Shown one piece after another: positions 1 through 13,259 of a stretch of DNA of 64,000 nt. A program made the translations under genes and the position numbers. Every line of letters starts with the position of its first letter. Position 1 is the first letter of the stretch. Below the pieces are notes generated by a model. That model worked only from the letters and a program-made list of their open reading frames with translations. It had not been told where the DNA came from and made no database searches. The stretch comes from Zanthoxylum bungeanum (taxonomy: Eukaryota; Streptophyta; Magnoliopsida; Sapindales; Rutaceae): the NCBI GenBank assembly GCA_019454045.1, contig SKCR01036770.1:363862-427861 (forward strand). The letters are read 5' to 3'.

Positions 1-943
1 ATGAATCGTGATAATTTAATCGAACATAAATAATCCTCCGATCAGATGGTCGTTCGATTTCAATTACCAAGGTTGACATCTAGCAACATGCCAAGGCCCC
101 CAAATGAGAAGGAAAGATATATATACCCATTATGTATGCGATTTACATATGATACGGTCTCTCGCCTCACTGTATCCCCACCGTTTGACCTAGGGTATGG
201 AAAGTGTCTACCCATATAGTCAAAGGTATGATGTCGATAGTGTCATGAATCGTGCTAACTCAAGAATCTCACATGATTCTTCCGCTGCGGCCACAGTCTC
301 AAGCACTGATCACACATATCAACCTGTGAACTGGAATACTACTCTTATAAGAAAATATTATTTGAGAGAGTGGCGATTCTCTGTTATATCTTTACAAACT
401 TCATGTGTTTCAGCAAATGACCCAAACATACCCTTATAACCGGATCTTTTGAACCGGGGAAGGAGAATGTCAAAGTTATTTGATCCACACATAAGATTGT
501 AAAGACCTCAAGTCTAAGGACTAGTCATACAATCGATACATGAAAGTTCTCACAGACACATGGGATAAACACTCAATGTGAAAACTTTCGGCGGTCAGTT
601 CGATGGACACGAGCAACTCATGCATCCATGTGATACACCAAGCGGACGGATCTCCGCTAGTAGCCTATGAGATCGGCTACCCCACTTAAGAGCGGATCAT
701 ATCATCATGCTAGTCTCTCCGCTTTGTGAACGCCCAGATTATTCACAAAACTATGACTATGAACGTTTAAGAGTAATGATTCTCATGTGATACACCAAGG
801 GCTTTATTACAGTATTTGATGATTTATATAATCTATGTCAGACACGTATAATAAAGATTGTCATTTTATTAATTAATGAAAATATTACAAATACATTTAC
901 ATATAGCCCATCCACAAGTTGGGTATAGGGCATATCCCTAACA
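1..943 (-). repeat. 3' LTR of copia element 1 (partial)
   Basis: Near-identical to 4553-5515 apart from small indels. It ends on the plus strand with CCCTAACA followed by the polypurine tract complement. The far end of the LTR is outside the window. The small reading frame at 197-439 recurs in the other LTR only because the LTR is duplicated. Confidence 0.92.
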
Positions 944-957
944 ATCTCCCACTTGCA

Positions 958-3900
958 CTATAGCCAGCTAGTATGAATCTGGACACCATACTCTTGGGTG
1001 TGCCTATCATGCTTTTGTTGAGTCAGCCCTTTAGTCAGGGAATCTGCAAGATTATCTTTTGTGGGTATTTTCTCTATAATAACTTCTTTTTTCTCAACAA
1101 TCTCCATGATGGGATGAAATCGCTTGAGTACATGCTTGGATTTCTGGTGGGACTTTGGTTCCTTTGATTGAGCAATGGCGCACGTGTTGTCACAGTACAT
1201 CGTGACGCCATTCTTTATCGCGGGAAGCATTTCCATCTCCGTGATGAACTTCTTTATCCAGACTGCTTCTTTAGCTGCCTTAGATGCTGTAATATACTCG
1301 ACTTCAGTGGTGGAGTCCGCTGTTGTTGACTGCTTTGAGCTTTTCCAACTGACAACTCCGCCATTCAAAGTAAACAGATATCATGTTTGCGATCTGTTGT
1401 CATCCCTATCGGTCTGAAAGCTCGCCCTATCTGTCTGAAAGCTCGCATCACAGTAACCAATGACTTTCATCTCAGAACAATCTCCGTATGTCAAGAACAC
1501 ATCTTTAGTTCTTCTCAGATACTTGAGGATTGTTTTGACAGCTGCCCAGTGTTGCTCACCAGGATTTTCCTGATACATGTTCGTTATGCTAAGAGCATAA
1601 GAGACATCAGGTCTTGTACATAGCATGGCGTACATGATCGATCCTATTGCTGAAGCATAAGGGATCCTACTCATACGCTCTCTATCTGAAGGAGTATGTG
1701 GACATTGCTCCTTAGATAATTTGATTCCATGACAAGTAGGTAAATTACCTCTTTTGGAATCTTCCATTTTGAATCTTTTCAAAACTTTATCTATGTATGC
1801 AGATTGAGAAAGTCCTAACAACCTCTTAGATCTATTAAGGTAGATCTTAATACGAGGATGTAGGCTGCTTCTCCCAAATCTTTCATAGAGAAATTATGAG
1901 ATAACCATTACTTGGTGGCTTGCATCATGGGAATATCATTCCCGATGATTAATATGTCATCGACATATAATACAATAAATACAACAGAACTCCCACTATT
2001 TTTCCTGTAAACACAAGGCTCGTCTACATTTTTGATGAAGTCAAATTCTTTGATTGTCTCATCAAATCGTATATTCCAACTTCTGGAGGCTTGCTTGAGT
2101 CCATAAATGGATCGTTTAAGCTTGCATAATTTATTATGATCATCCTTAGATGCAAACCCCTCAGGTTGTGTCATATAGACTTCCTCTACGAGGTTCCCAT
2201 TAAGGAAAGCTGTTTTGACATCCATCTGCCAAATCTCATAATCAAAGTGTGCAGCTAGTGCCAGTAAATTTCGAATGGACTTTATCATTGCAACAGGCGA
2301 GAAGGTTTCGTCATAGTCAATTCCTTCGATTTGTCTATAACCTTTCGCCACCAACCTAGCCTTATAGGTTTGGATGTTGCCTTCTGCATCTGTTTTACGC
2401 TTGTAAATCCACTTGCAGCCTATGGGTTTTATCCCTTCAGGTGCACCACCAAGTCTCAGACTTGATTCTGATACATAGAGTCTATTTCGGATTTCATGGC
2501 CTCAAGCCACTAGACTGAATCAATGTCACGCATTGCTTCATCATAACTGGTGGGATCGTCATTATCAATGACATGATCATGTTCCTCATCAATATGGAAA
2601 CCATATCTTTTAGGCTCATATCTTTCCCTACTATACCTTCTAAGTTCATAACCTTGTGGTTGTTTCGTCGCTGTCCTTTTGAGGGGCCTGGGGTTTAGTT
2701 TTATGTTAGTTTGTTCTTCTCGTACCTCATCGAGGTTAAGTCTACTCCCACTATATTTCTTGAGAAGGAATTCATTCTCTAGAAATTTAGCATTTCGTGA
2801 GACAAATGTTCTTTGTTCATTTGGGACGTAGAACACGTATGCTCTTGAGTTCAAGGCATATCCTACAAACTTACATTTAATTGTCCTATCATCTAATTTT
2901 TTAGTTTGTGTGAGCTTAACATATATGTCACATCCCCAAACTCTTAGATAACTAAGACTAGGAAGTTTCCCAGACCATAACTCATATGGTGTTTGACTAA
3001 CAGTCTTGGAAGGAACTTGGTTTAGTAGTAGTGTTGTAGTTTCTAAAGCAAGACCCCAAAATGAAAGAGGTAGATTCGTGCCTAGCATCATTGATCGAAC
3101 CATATCTAATAATGTCCGATTTCTCCTTTCGGAGACCCCATTATGCTGTGGAGTTCCCTGAGGAGTCCACTGGGAAACAATGCAATTTTCTCTCAAGTAA
3201 TCTTGAAATTTGTCGCTTAAGTATTCACCACCTCGGTCAGACCTTAGTGACTTAATACTTTTATTAAGCTGGTTTTTTACTTCAGCTTTGAAGTCTTTGA
3301 ATTTCTCAAAGGCTTCAGATTTGTACCGCATAAGGTACACATACCCATATTGCGAGTGATCATCGATAAAGGTAATGAAGTAGGAGAATCCACCTCTAGC
3401 AGTAACTGACATTGGTCCGCATACATCAGAGTGTATGAGTTCTAATGTCTCCGATGCACGCTGTCTTTTACCTTTAAAGGGTAATTTGGTCATTTTACCA
3501 AGTAAACAAGACACACAAATTCCATAAGGTTCATATTTGAAGGGTCTGAAATACCCATCCTTATGTAGCTTAGTTAATCTTGTTTCATTGATATGACCTA
3601 AGCGACTGTGCCATAGAAGTGATTCATTGAGATTATTCGAGTTAACGTTGTATATATTAGAGGTTGAACATCCTTTGTTAGTTTGTAAGACATAGATACC
3701 ATTATTCAAAATACCATCTCCATATTTTATTTCATTGAAATAAATAGAACATTCATTACAACTTATTAGGCATGAAAAGCCTTTATTGCATAAAGAAGAA
3801 ATTGAAATGATGTTCTTTACTAGAGAAGGTACATAAACACAATCTTCTAAGTCTAAAACTAAACCATTCGGAAAAACTAATGAATAAGTCCCCACGCACA

Positions 3901-4294
3901 ATGCAGCTAGTTTTGCTCCATTACCCATGCGTAAGTCAACCTCCCCATGACGGAGTCTCATACTGTTTCTCAGGACCTGCACATTGTTACACAAGTAAGT
4001 CCCACAACCGGTGTCAAGAACCCAAGTAGAAGGTTCAGAGTTTTGAGAATATAGTTCAATCATATACAATATACCTGAGGCATTGGGCTTCTTGGCCTCT
4101 TGGGCTTCCCTAGCTTCCTTGGCTTTCAAGGATCTACAGTCTTTCTTCCAATGACCCTTCTTTCCACAAAAGAAACATTTCCTCTTTCCATTTTTCTTCT
4201 CCACTTTACCATTAGGCTTTAGGTGATCTGGAGCCTTGCCCTTGCCCTTATTTTTCTTTGGGCCTCGTGGCTTTAGGTTCGTAACCGTAAGCAT
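958..4294 (-). pseudogene. copia element 1 gag(C-term)-pol, broken
   Basis: Read on the minus strand from 4294. The first piece (4294-2510, 594 aa open) begins inside gag just before a CCHC knuckle (CFFCGKKGHWKKDC). It continues with the aspartic protease motif WVLDTGCG, the pre-integrase HSRLGH motif, an integrase core with DRGGEYLS and HNGVSERRNRTLLDM, and the region leading to RT. A break follows. RT N-half is at 2354-1908 (YVDDILIIGND), RT C-terminal and RNase H start at 1821-1381, and RNase H at 1368-958 (TTEVEYITASKAAKEAVW, then DNLADSLTKGL). At least three frame breaks make it non-functional. A 21-bp in-frame tandem duplication (1406-1447) repeats ASFQTDR in RNase H. The sequence is close to that of element 4. 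Confidence 0.9.
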
Positions 4295-4552
4295 TCACAT
4301 TATTATTCATATTTTATTTATTTATTTATTTATTTATTCCAATTCCCAAAGTACCCCTATCGTCATTCACCAATCCATAAGCCACTATGGAACCTCATAA
4401 ATGATATGTTCAATAATTAAACACATTGAATCATTTATGAACAATTCCTACAGCAATCATATATGCTGTTAAATTTGTACTGTGCACTGTTAACCATTGA
4501 TTTCGACTTTGTTGTGTGTGACTTTTTGGGTTCCCCTCAAGTTGGACATGAA
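4295..4552. other. Remnant between gag break and 5' LTR of element 1
   Basis: No coding signal. It holds a (TTTA)n run near 4313-4337 and AT-rich sequence. Either the 5' LTR extends into it (the other LTR is cut by the window edge at the matching point, so this cannot be compared) or it is leftover leader. The usual primer-binding site is absent. Confidence 0.5.
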
Positions 4553-5515
4553 ATGAATCGTAATAATTTAATCGAACATAAATTATCCTCCAATCAGATG
4601 GTCGTTCGATTTCAATGACCAAGGTTGACATCTAGCAACATGCCAAGGCCCATAAATGAGAAGGAAAGATATATATACCCATTTTCTATGCGATTTACAT
4701 ATGATACGGTCTCTCGCCTCACTGTATCCCCACCGTTTGACCTATGGTATGGAAAGTGTCTACCCATATAGTCAAAGGTATGATGTTGATAGTGTCATGA
4801 ATCGTGCTAACCCAAGAATCTCACATGATTCTTCCGCTGTGGCCACAGTCTCAACCACTGATCACACATATCAACCTGCGAACTGGAATACTACTCTTAT
4901 AAGAAAATATTATCCGAGAGAGTGGTGATTCTCTGTTGTATCTTTACAAACTTCATGTGTTTCAACAAATGACCCAATCATACCCTTATAACCAGATCTT
5001 TTGAACCGGGGAAGGAGAATGTCAAAGTTAATTGATCCACACATAAGATTGTAAAGACCTCAAGTCTAAGGACTAGTCATACAATCGATACATGAAAGTT
5101 CTCACAGACCCATGGGATAAACACTTCATGTGAAAACTTTTGGCGGTCAGTTCGATGGACAAGAGCAACTCATGCATCCATGTGATACACCAAGCGGACG
5201 GATCTCCGCTAGTAGCCTATGAGATCGGCTACCCCACTTAAGGGCGGATCATATCATCATGCTAGTCTCTCCGCTTTGTGAACGCCCAGATTATTCACAA
5301 AACTATGACTATGAACGTTTAAGAGTAATGATTCTCATAAGGCGTGGAAGCCATCATCTTATTACTCCAAAGGCTTTATTACAATGTTTGATGATTTATA
5401 TAATCTATGTAAGACACGTATAATAAAGATTTCCATTTTATTAATTAATGAAAATATTACAAATACATGTACATATAGCTCATCCACAAGTTGGGTATAG
5501 GGCATATCCCTAACA
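4553..5515 (-). repeat. 5' LTR of copia element 1
   Basis: Aligns base for base with 1-943 with scattered substitutions and one small insertion near 5340. It ends at 5515 (CCCTAACA) against the LTR of element 2. The left end may lie further left, within 4295-4552. Confidence 0.9.
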
Positions 5516-5815
5516 GATACATCGGGTTAAATCATTGAACTCCAATTCCAATATACGACATGTGCTAGTTTTCTACGTTATAGGAATTCGACTATATTCC
5601 AAAACCAACGACTAGGAATATTTACTTTAAGAATAGTTTACACTTAGTGTCAAAACTATTCTAAGGTCGATGTCATTCTTAGCATATCTATACATCAATC
5701 TAATACGCATAATGACAATACCATTAATAAGGTATGAAATTAAAAATTTAGTTATTTTATTAATAAATAATAAAATATACAAATAGGATTGGCACTCCAA
5801 GTACCAACTCCATCA
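5516..5815 (-). repeat. 3' LTR fragment of element 2
   Basis: Matches 12605-12909 almost throughout (for example the shared TTATTTTATTAATAAATAAT). It is interrupted on the left by element 1 and ends in CATCA before the polypurine tract. Confidence 0.88.
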
Positions 5816-5840
5816 AACTCCCACTTGCTTAGTGCCAATC

Positions 5841-8800
5841 TAGATGGCATTGTAGTCTCATCTCCTCTACATGTTTATCGAATAACTTAGGAGGTAAGGC
5901 CTTTTGTAAGCGGGTCTGTTATGTTGTCTTGTCCTTGAACCTTGAAGATCACTATGTCCTATCGTTCAATAATCTCTCTAATTACGCGGTATTTCCTTTC
6001 CATATGTTTAGACTTGGAATGCGCCTTCGGCTCCTTAGCCTATGCGATGGCTCCGTTATTATCACAGTACAATGGGATCGAATCCGTAATACTAGGCACA
6101 ACGCCAAGTTCTATGATAAAATTTCTAATCCAAACAGCTTCTTTAGTAGCTTCTGAAGCTGCTATAAATTCTGCCTCGGTGATGGAATCAGTTGTTGAGC
6201 CTTTTTTTGAACAACGCCAACTAATCACACCACCGTTAAAGGTAATTATGTATCCTGATGTAGATTTTCTATCATCTGGATCTCCCTGGAAGTCGGAGTC
6301 TGTATAACCCTTAACTTGTAGCTCATTCTCTCCATATATCATAAACTTATCCCTAGTACCTTTAAGATACTTTAGGATATGTTTCACGGTTGTCCAATGA
6401 TCATTACCTGGATCAGATTGATATCAGCTGGTCACACTGACGCCGTAGCTGATGTCAGGTCTAGTACATAGCATATCATACATTATGCTTCCAAAACAAG
6501 AAGCATATGACAAGTTAGACATCCTAACTCTCTCTTCCTCAGTTTGAGGTGTCATTTTCTTCGAAAGATGTATGTCGTATCGGAAAGATACATTTGTTGC
6601 CTTACAGTTGGTAAAACTGTACCTTTCTAAAATCTTATCTATGTACGTCGATTGTGACAACCCTAGAAGCTTCATAACTCTATCTCGGTAGAGCCTTATA
6701 CCTAGTATATATGAAGCTTCACTCATATATTTCATGGAGAAGTTCTTGCAAAGGTAGGCTATCACGTTTTGCATCATTCCTATATCATTTCCTATGATAA
6801 TGATGTCATCTACATACAAGACTAGGAAAACTATCATCATCTCACTAACTTTCTTATAAACACATGGTTTTTTCTCGTTCTTGATGAATCCATATAATCT
6901 AATTATCTCATCAAAACGATGATTCCAGCTTCGGGATGCCTGTTTAAGTCCATAAATAGACTTCTGAAGCTTACAAACCAAGTTTGAAGTACCACTGGAT
7001 ACGAAACCCTCTGATCGTTCCATATAGATACCCTCTTCAAGGAATCCATTTAGGAAAGCAGTTTTCACATCCATATGCCATATCTCATAGTCGTAATATG
7101 CAGTAACAGCTAAAAGAATCCTAATGGATTTTAACATGGCTACTGGTGAAAAAATTTTCTCATAGTCAATCCCAGAACGTTGAGTGTAACATTTCGCTAC
7201 TAGTCGAGCCTTAAAGGTTTCCACCTTTCATCGGGCCCTCGCTTCCTTTTGTAAACCCTTTTACAACCAATAGTTTTAACTCCTTCAAGAAGTTCAACTA
7301 AGTCCCAGACTTGATTGGCATGCATTGAATCCATTTCGGATTTCATGGCTTCCTACTATTTTCCCGAATCGATATCCAATATCGCTTCTTTATACGTAGT
7401 CGAATATGTTTCCTCCAAGAGGAGAACGTCAAGGCTCACATCAGATGCTAAAAACAGTCTCTCAGGAGGACTTGATATTCTATTCGACTTACGTAGAACA
7501 TGTGTTGTAGATCCTTCATCTAATTGGATCTCTGGTTCCACCTCAGGTTTCTTAATGTTGGGATCAACCTCATCAAGTTCAATCTCTCTTTAATTCCCAC
7601 TTTCACTCAAAAATTGCTTTTAAAGAAAAGTTGCAAAGCGAACAACAAATATATTTCGTTGCTCGGAATCGTAGAATTGATATCTCATGGAATTATCAGG
7701 ATATCCAACGAACTTACATTAATACCCTCTAGGTGCTAGTTTATCCCGCTGCGTAATTCTAATGTATGCAGGACAATCCCAAATCTTTAAATGTCTAAGA
7801 CTTGGATTTCTACCGAACCATATCTGATAGGGGATCGTATAAACAGCTTTCGATGGAACCCTATTAAGTATATAGGCAACAGTTTGTAAAGCGTAACCCC
7901 GAAGATCTGTATAACTCATCATGGATCGCACCATATCCAATAAAGTATGATTTCTTCGTTCAGACACACCGTTGTGTTACGGTGTTTAAGGTGGGCTATA
8001 TTGAGCAAGAATTTCATTCTCCCTTAAATAATTTCTGAATTCTTTACCCATGTATTCACCGCTTCGATCTGATCTAAGGCATTTGATGAATTTACTGGTT
8101 TATTTTTCTACCTCGTTTCGGAATATTTTGAACTTGTCAAATGTTTCCGACTTATGTTTCCTCAGATAGACATATCCATATCTAGACTTTTCATCTGTGA
8201 AAGTCACAAATTATGTGGAACCATCATGAGCGACATGATTTAATGGACCGCACACATCTATGTGTATTAGCTCCAGTAAATCTCCAGCATGGTGTCCAAC
8301 ACCTTGAAATATGGCCTTTGTCATCTTTCATTGGATACATGACTCACAAATCGGATAAGGATCTAAGGTAAGATTTTCAATCAAACCATCTTTTACCAAT
8401 TTGGATTGACGTCTAACACCTATGTGGCCTAATCTCATATGTCATAATTCAATATTATTCAATTCAGACTTCCTACTTGTATTTTTCTCTATATTAAAGA
8501 CATCTCTACATGTTTCCAAAACATAGTGATCGTTTGATAAATAACATTCACATTTAAATAAATTATCTTTATCATATAAACATAAAGTTTCATCCTCAAT
8601 GTTTATTTTATATCCCTCTTTATCTAATATTGGCAGTGATATTATTTATCTGATAATTGAGGGAACATAATAACAGTCATATAAATCTAATTTACATCCA
8701 TTTGGGAGATCTAAAACAATTGTTCCTATGGCCTTGACATCCAATGTCTCGCCATTGCTAACTCTAAGTTGGATCTCCCATGTATTCAGCCTTCTTCTAA

Positions 8801-9693
8801 TCTTCATTTCCTGCAGGGAATTGCAAATATGAGTATGACTGCCAGTGTCTAACACTCATCCACTATTTGCATCTAAGGCTAATGAGATATCAATAATTAG
8901 AAAAATACAAAGCGTACTTGAGGGTCCGACTTTTCCTTTTAGCTCTGGACAGTTCTTCTTCCAGTGTCCATATTTCTTACAATGTAGACATTGATCACGA
9001 GCTACTTTCGGTTTTGTGTCTTTACGCTTCTTGGAGTTTTTCTTTGATATATTCTTCTACCCATCTTGATTTTCTTTGACTTCCCAAAAGTATTTGAAGA
9101 GCCAGCTCTACCATGGAGACACAGTGTGGGGTTGCCTTTCTTCAAATCTTGCTCCTCCGTGCGTAGCATGTTATAAAGTTCTTCGTATGTGGCTTGCATC
9201 GAATGCATATGGAAATTTAATACAAAGCCAGCATAAGAACCAGGCAAAAAAGACATAATCAAATTACGGCCCAGCCATTCATCAAACACAATGCCCTGTC
9301 ATTCCAGATATCGAATCTGATCGATCATGTTCAAAACATGAGTGCTGACAGCTCCTCCCTCCTTGAGTTCAGTACGGAACAATTCCTTAGACCTTCGATA
9401 AAGTTCCATCTCTTGGTTTGCCTCGAACAAATCCTTGAGTGTTCGTATGATGCTCCAAGCATCCGGTACTTCAATGTACTGTCTCAGCAAATCTAGAACC
9501 AGCAATCAAAAGTTTCTCGCTCTTTTAGAGTGGAGTCAGGATCGATATCAACAGGCAGTGGATTGATCGTGACATAAGTCAACTTTTCATACTTCAAGAC
9601 AATGCTCATGTTCATTTCCCATTCGAAATAGTTCTCGGCTCCTTTTAGCTTATTGGAATCCAAAAGTTTCATCAATGGATTAGCGGCAGTCAT
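5841..9693 (-). pseudogene. copia element 2 gag-pol, heavily decayed
   Basis: Minus-strand order: gag start at 9693 (KLLDSNKLKGAENYFEW), further gag pieces 9505-9299 and 9289-9002, a CCHC knuckle (CLHCKKYGHWKKNC) near 8990-8940, protease MLDTGSHTHICN at 8855, integrase remnants (MSERRNHTLLDMVRSMM, 7967), RT at 7224-6424 (YVDDIIIIGND) and RNase H at 6387-6040 (SITEAEFIAASEATKEAVW). There are many stops and shifts between pieces, more than in elements 1, 3 and 4, which suggests an older copy. Domain identity is secure but no product is expected. Confidence 0.88.
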
Positions 9694-10443
9694 CTACAAG
9701 ACAACATTTTTTTAGTAGTAGCAGAACAATTTTAATTTTAAAAGTGATAACACTAATTGATTATGGAATTTTAAATCTATTAGTGTCATCCCACTACTTT
9801 ACGTAATTTCGTAATCTCCCTTAACGGAAAAATAGAAATTTGACTATCAAAATTTCATAGCGGGAAGTGGATCCCATGACATTTACTCCAGCCTCACACT
9901 AATGACGATGTTGGCCTTTATAAACTCATTAGGTAGACCTTCAAGGTCAATCACATTCATGTGACTCCTAGTTTGGTCCTGAACCGTTTCTTATCCTCAC
10001 ACTAATGACGATATTAGATTAAGACGTGTTCTAGGTGTATACTTCTCAATGTGTACTAATGAGCTTCATATGTACACCCTCACACTAAAGACGATATTGG
10101 GCGACTACGTTAACTCATCATGCTACATCTAATATTTTACCGGAGCGACCTAAGTTCCGAGCACTTATACCCTCACATTAAGGACGATATTGGATATAAG
10201 TAGTAAGAACTCATTCATCTCTATATTAACAAGACGGACCATACAATAATGCTCCAACATTATTAATACTATTACTTAAAAGTAATCACTTAATCACGGG
10301 AGATTTATGACAATCAAGTCATTATATTAATTTGGTCAAAGTTTTAATTTAAAACATGCAATACATTCAATATGCCTTATGCATAATTAAATAAAAATTA
10401 CTATGTCATATATTCAAAACATGTTTTGTGTGGTTAAACCATT
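9694..10443 (-). other. Untranslated leader of element 2 with a spaced repeated motif
   Basis: Non-coding leader between the primer site and gag. A 21-23-bp motif close to CCTCACACTAATGACGATAT occurs four times, at 9892-9914, 9995-10015, 10078-10100 and 10171-10193. The spacing is about 103, 83 and 93 bp. Analogous spaced repeats occur in the leaders of the element at 21945-31327 and perhaps of element 4. Confidence 0.7.
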
Positions 10444-10456
10444 GCTACTGATACCA
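10444..10456 (-). other. Primer-binding site of element 2
   Basis: On the minus strand it reads TGGTATCAGTAGC, a near match to the tRNA-iMet site TGGTATCAGAGC. It lies three bases from the LTR end at 10460, which supports both the element orientation and the LTR boundary. Confidence 0.8.
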
Positions 10457-10459
10457 TTC

Positions 10460-12909
10460 TGTTGGGGCAGTTGTGGAACCCTTAGGGTCGGATCGGTGCC
10501 CCGGGCAGTGGAAATGGGTCTAACCCGAGGATATCAAGCATGCGTGTAATTTTAAATTATTTAATGAAATACTATATTGCATTACGAGTGTATAGGAAAA
10601 AATCGGGACTGAATCGGAGTCCGGAAGCTCAAGAACGAAACAAAAGAAATTCAGTGCGCGTAGCGCATACGCGCGCGCTACACTGTGCGCTGATCACTCT
10701 TTTTTTTAATTTTATTTTACAAATGTTTTGTTTTCAAAACAAAGCTTCAGCTCTCTGGAAAATTTCCAGAGAGCTGAAGCAATTAGGGTCTATTACTCTA
10801 ATAGCTTCCGGTCTTCCCTAAACACTTCAAAAACACCCAAAATTAATTTTTAATATCAAAACCAACATCAACACATGTTATAGAATAAAAATTAAATTTT
10901 TCAAAATATCAAATATTTTTACAAAAACATAAATTTATTCTAAATACGCATTTGCGTAAATTTTGAATCCAATACACAAACCAAATTAGAATCCCAATAC
11001 GAAATATCTCATGAACAATTCTAGGTCACCCAAAGGTGGTCAAGTGATTCTAGAATGGTAGCCATAGCTCTAAGCTTTAATCTAGAGTTCCAAACTCTTA
11101 TTAATTGTTCCATGTCCAACACGAACATCCTTGACCTAATTCATAAGCATGTTGTGTTCATACTTCTAAAGTATGCTAACACAATTGATTAGCCTTATTT
11201 TAACATTAAGCTATGTGATCATGCATTTAATACAAAAATGAACATAGCTTAGGAGAAGATCAAACATTACCTAGTAAGCTTGATGCAAGATCTAATTTAC
11301 TTCTCCTTGTTGAAATTGTTGGAGAGCCTCCAAGGTGTGCAAGCTTGACTTCAAGATTCAATCTTGTTTCCAATGCTACCAAGCTTCACTTCAAGATCTA
11401 ATCTTGATTTCTCCTAGATGAAATATTGTAGAGACCTCACAAGCTTCTCTAAACACTTCTCTAACTTAGGCTAATCTCTTTTGCTTATGCTTATACGTGT
11501 TCTTGTACTTGTAATTAAAACATTCCTAAAGCATGCTATTTATAGCAAAACTTAGGCAATTTTTAATTAATAAAAGTTGTAATCAACTTTTAAGTGGGCT
11601 TAATCCAATTTGTCCAAATATGTAGTATTAAGTGTGGCTAATCTCAATTGTCTCCCATTTTGATTTAATCCAATTAAATTAAGCAAAGGATTAGGAAATG
11701 GATTAGTTAAATATTTTGCACTTTGATTTAATCCAATTAAATCAAGCCAAAACCACCTATTATTACATACTTACAATTATCATAATATCCTCAAATGGTA
11801 GAGATAATTATGATTTTACAATTAAGCCCACGTGTAATTATTGAATTAATCCAATTAATGCAATTAGGCCAAAGTAAATAATCAATGTTATCCAATAACA
11901 TTTGATTATCTTAGTTGATAATTATAATATCAAATATTATCTTTTATCAAAAATAATCATCCACCTAAGTGCTCAATGAGTACACTTCATATTGGGACTC
12001 TATAAGTTCAGACACGATCATCATATAAGCCTTTATGAACTTTATGAACTTCATGAAGAACACGAACGACCTTTCTGAACTATACAAATCGAGGTCATCA
12101 CATATGTTTAACAATCCCTCCGTCGTAGGCTATCTGAGTTGTGCTTAGGAAACATGGAATACACCGTCAAGTTTCCAAGGTGCACATCTCATGTCGACAT
12201 GTCAACGATTCTTTACAACTGATGCGATCCATCCTAGGTGATCGGCTTTGGCCAAAGTCTTTAAGAATTGTGACTTTACTTACCTGGATACCTAAACCTC
12301 TTATGGTACACATACGAGCTGACGGATCCTATCTTGCTTCGCACTTGATTACTGAGTACATCGGTCCACACCCAACGAACATCTAGAGGCCAGACCATGA
12401 AAGGTTTCTGACATACATGGCATCAAAGTGTGGAGGATCTCACACAAAATCAATGTTATCCTATAGTCAAAGGATTACATATGCTACTCGACTCGAGGAG
12501 ATTCCTATTGACGGTGGTGTGTACTTCCAACTATTAGGAATTAACTATGAGTCATTCAGTATTCGCTTCAATGAATACCCACATGTCTATACGAGTTTTC
12601 AAAACTCATGGTACATCGGGTTAAACCATTGGAACTCCAATTCCAATATACGATATGTGCTAGTCTTCTAGGTTATAGGAATTCGACCGTATTCAAAACC
12701 AACGACTAAGAATATTTACTTTAAGAATAGTTTACACCTATTGTCAAAACTATTCTAAGGTCGATGTCATTCTTGGCATATCTATACATCAATCTAATAC
12801 GCATAATGATAATACCATTAATAAGGTATGAAATGAAAAATGTAGTTATTTTATTAATAAATAATAAAATGTATAAATCAGATTGGCACTCCAAGCACCA
12901 ACTTCATCA
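10460..12909 (-). repeat. 5' LTR of element 2 (2.45 kb)
   Basis: Plus-strand ends are TGTTGGGG...CATCA. The right 300 bp match the 3' LTR fragment. The body matches, in reverse complement, the interrupted solo LTR 17735-31614, including the distinctive terminal segment 10460-10640 against 31440-31614. It holds several (A)n/(T)n tracts and no coding signal. Confidence 0.85.
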
Positions 12910-13259
12910 CCCCATGCATGCAAAACCCGAGGACATTGTAGTTCCTCATAGTTGTCTTCAATCTTTACGTGCTATGGTTACCTGGGAGTGTCAAACGCCA
13001 TGCTGGCCCTCTCACCGAATGTGACATGGTTACCCCATGGTGTAAAATGCCACGCATGTCTTCTTGCTTTATTCCCCAAAGGTGCAAGCCATTGGGTATT
13101 AATGTTCCAGCTCGGGGTTTGATAATAACACCACCTGTCTTGCACCTCTTGTTGTCTTCCGGTCACGAGTATTTCACAAGAATATTAAATAAGTTTTCTC
13201 ATTCAAATACTAAATAAGCGTATGTGAACACATTTTTATTTATAATGGGAAATCTCTAT
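12910..13259. other. Unassigned stretch between element 2 and gypsy pol
   Basis: About 350 bp with no convincing reading frame. It may be the 3' untranslated part or a truncated 3' LTR of the gypsy element, but it does not visibly match that element's 5' LTR at 35203-35813. Confidence 0.4.

Larger units (their letters stand above)
1..5515 (-). mobile_element. Ty1/copia element 1, cut by the window edge
   Basis: The element lies on the minus strand: 3' LTR (1-943, left part outside the window), polypurine tract (944-958, minus strand, core AAGTGGGAGA), pol remains, then 5' LTR (to 5515). LTR ends follow TG...CA: on the minus strand each begins TGTTAGGGATATGCCC. Domain order protease, integrase, RT, RNase H is that of Ty1/copia. 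No tRNA-iMet primer-binding site is visible beside the 5' LTR, and the gag N-terminal half is missing, so the 5' interior is deleted. It sits inside the 3' LTR of element 2: the sequence right of 5515 resumes the LTR that is uninterrupted near 12605. The target-site duplication cannot be checked because the left end is off-window. Confidence 0.9.
5516..12909 (-). mobile_element. Ty1/copia element 2 (host of element 1)
   Basis: A minus-strand element with 3' LTR fragment 5516-5815, polypurine tract complement at 5816-5831 (AACTCCCACTTGC), heavily mutated gag-pol, an untranslated leader, a tRNA-iMet-like primer site at 10444-10456 and a 2.45-kb 5' LTR. The rest of the 3' LTR must lie left of the window, beyond element 1. 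The LTR family recurs as the solo LTR at 17735-31614. Confidence 0.88.

Noticed and set aside
197..4928. Matching 80- and 90-aa open frames at 197-439 and 4656-4928
   Set aside because: They are the same position in two copies of one LTR; the match reflects LTR duplication, not a conserved gene.
12764..13217. Short plus-strand frames near 12764-13217
   Set aside because: They cross the end of the element 2 LTR and show no domain or codon bias.
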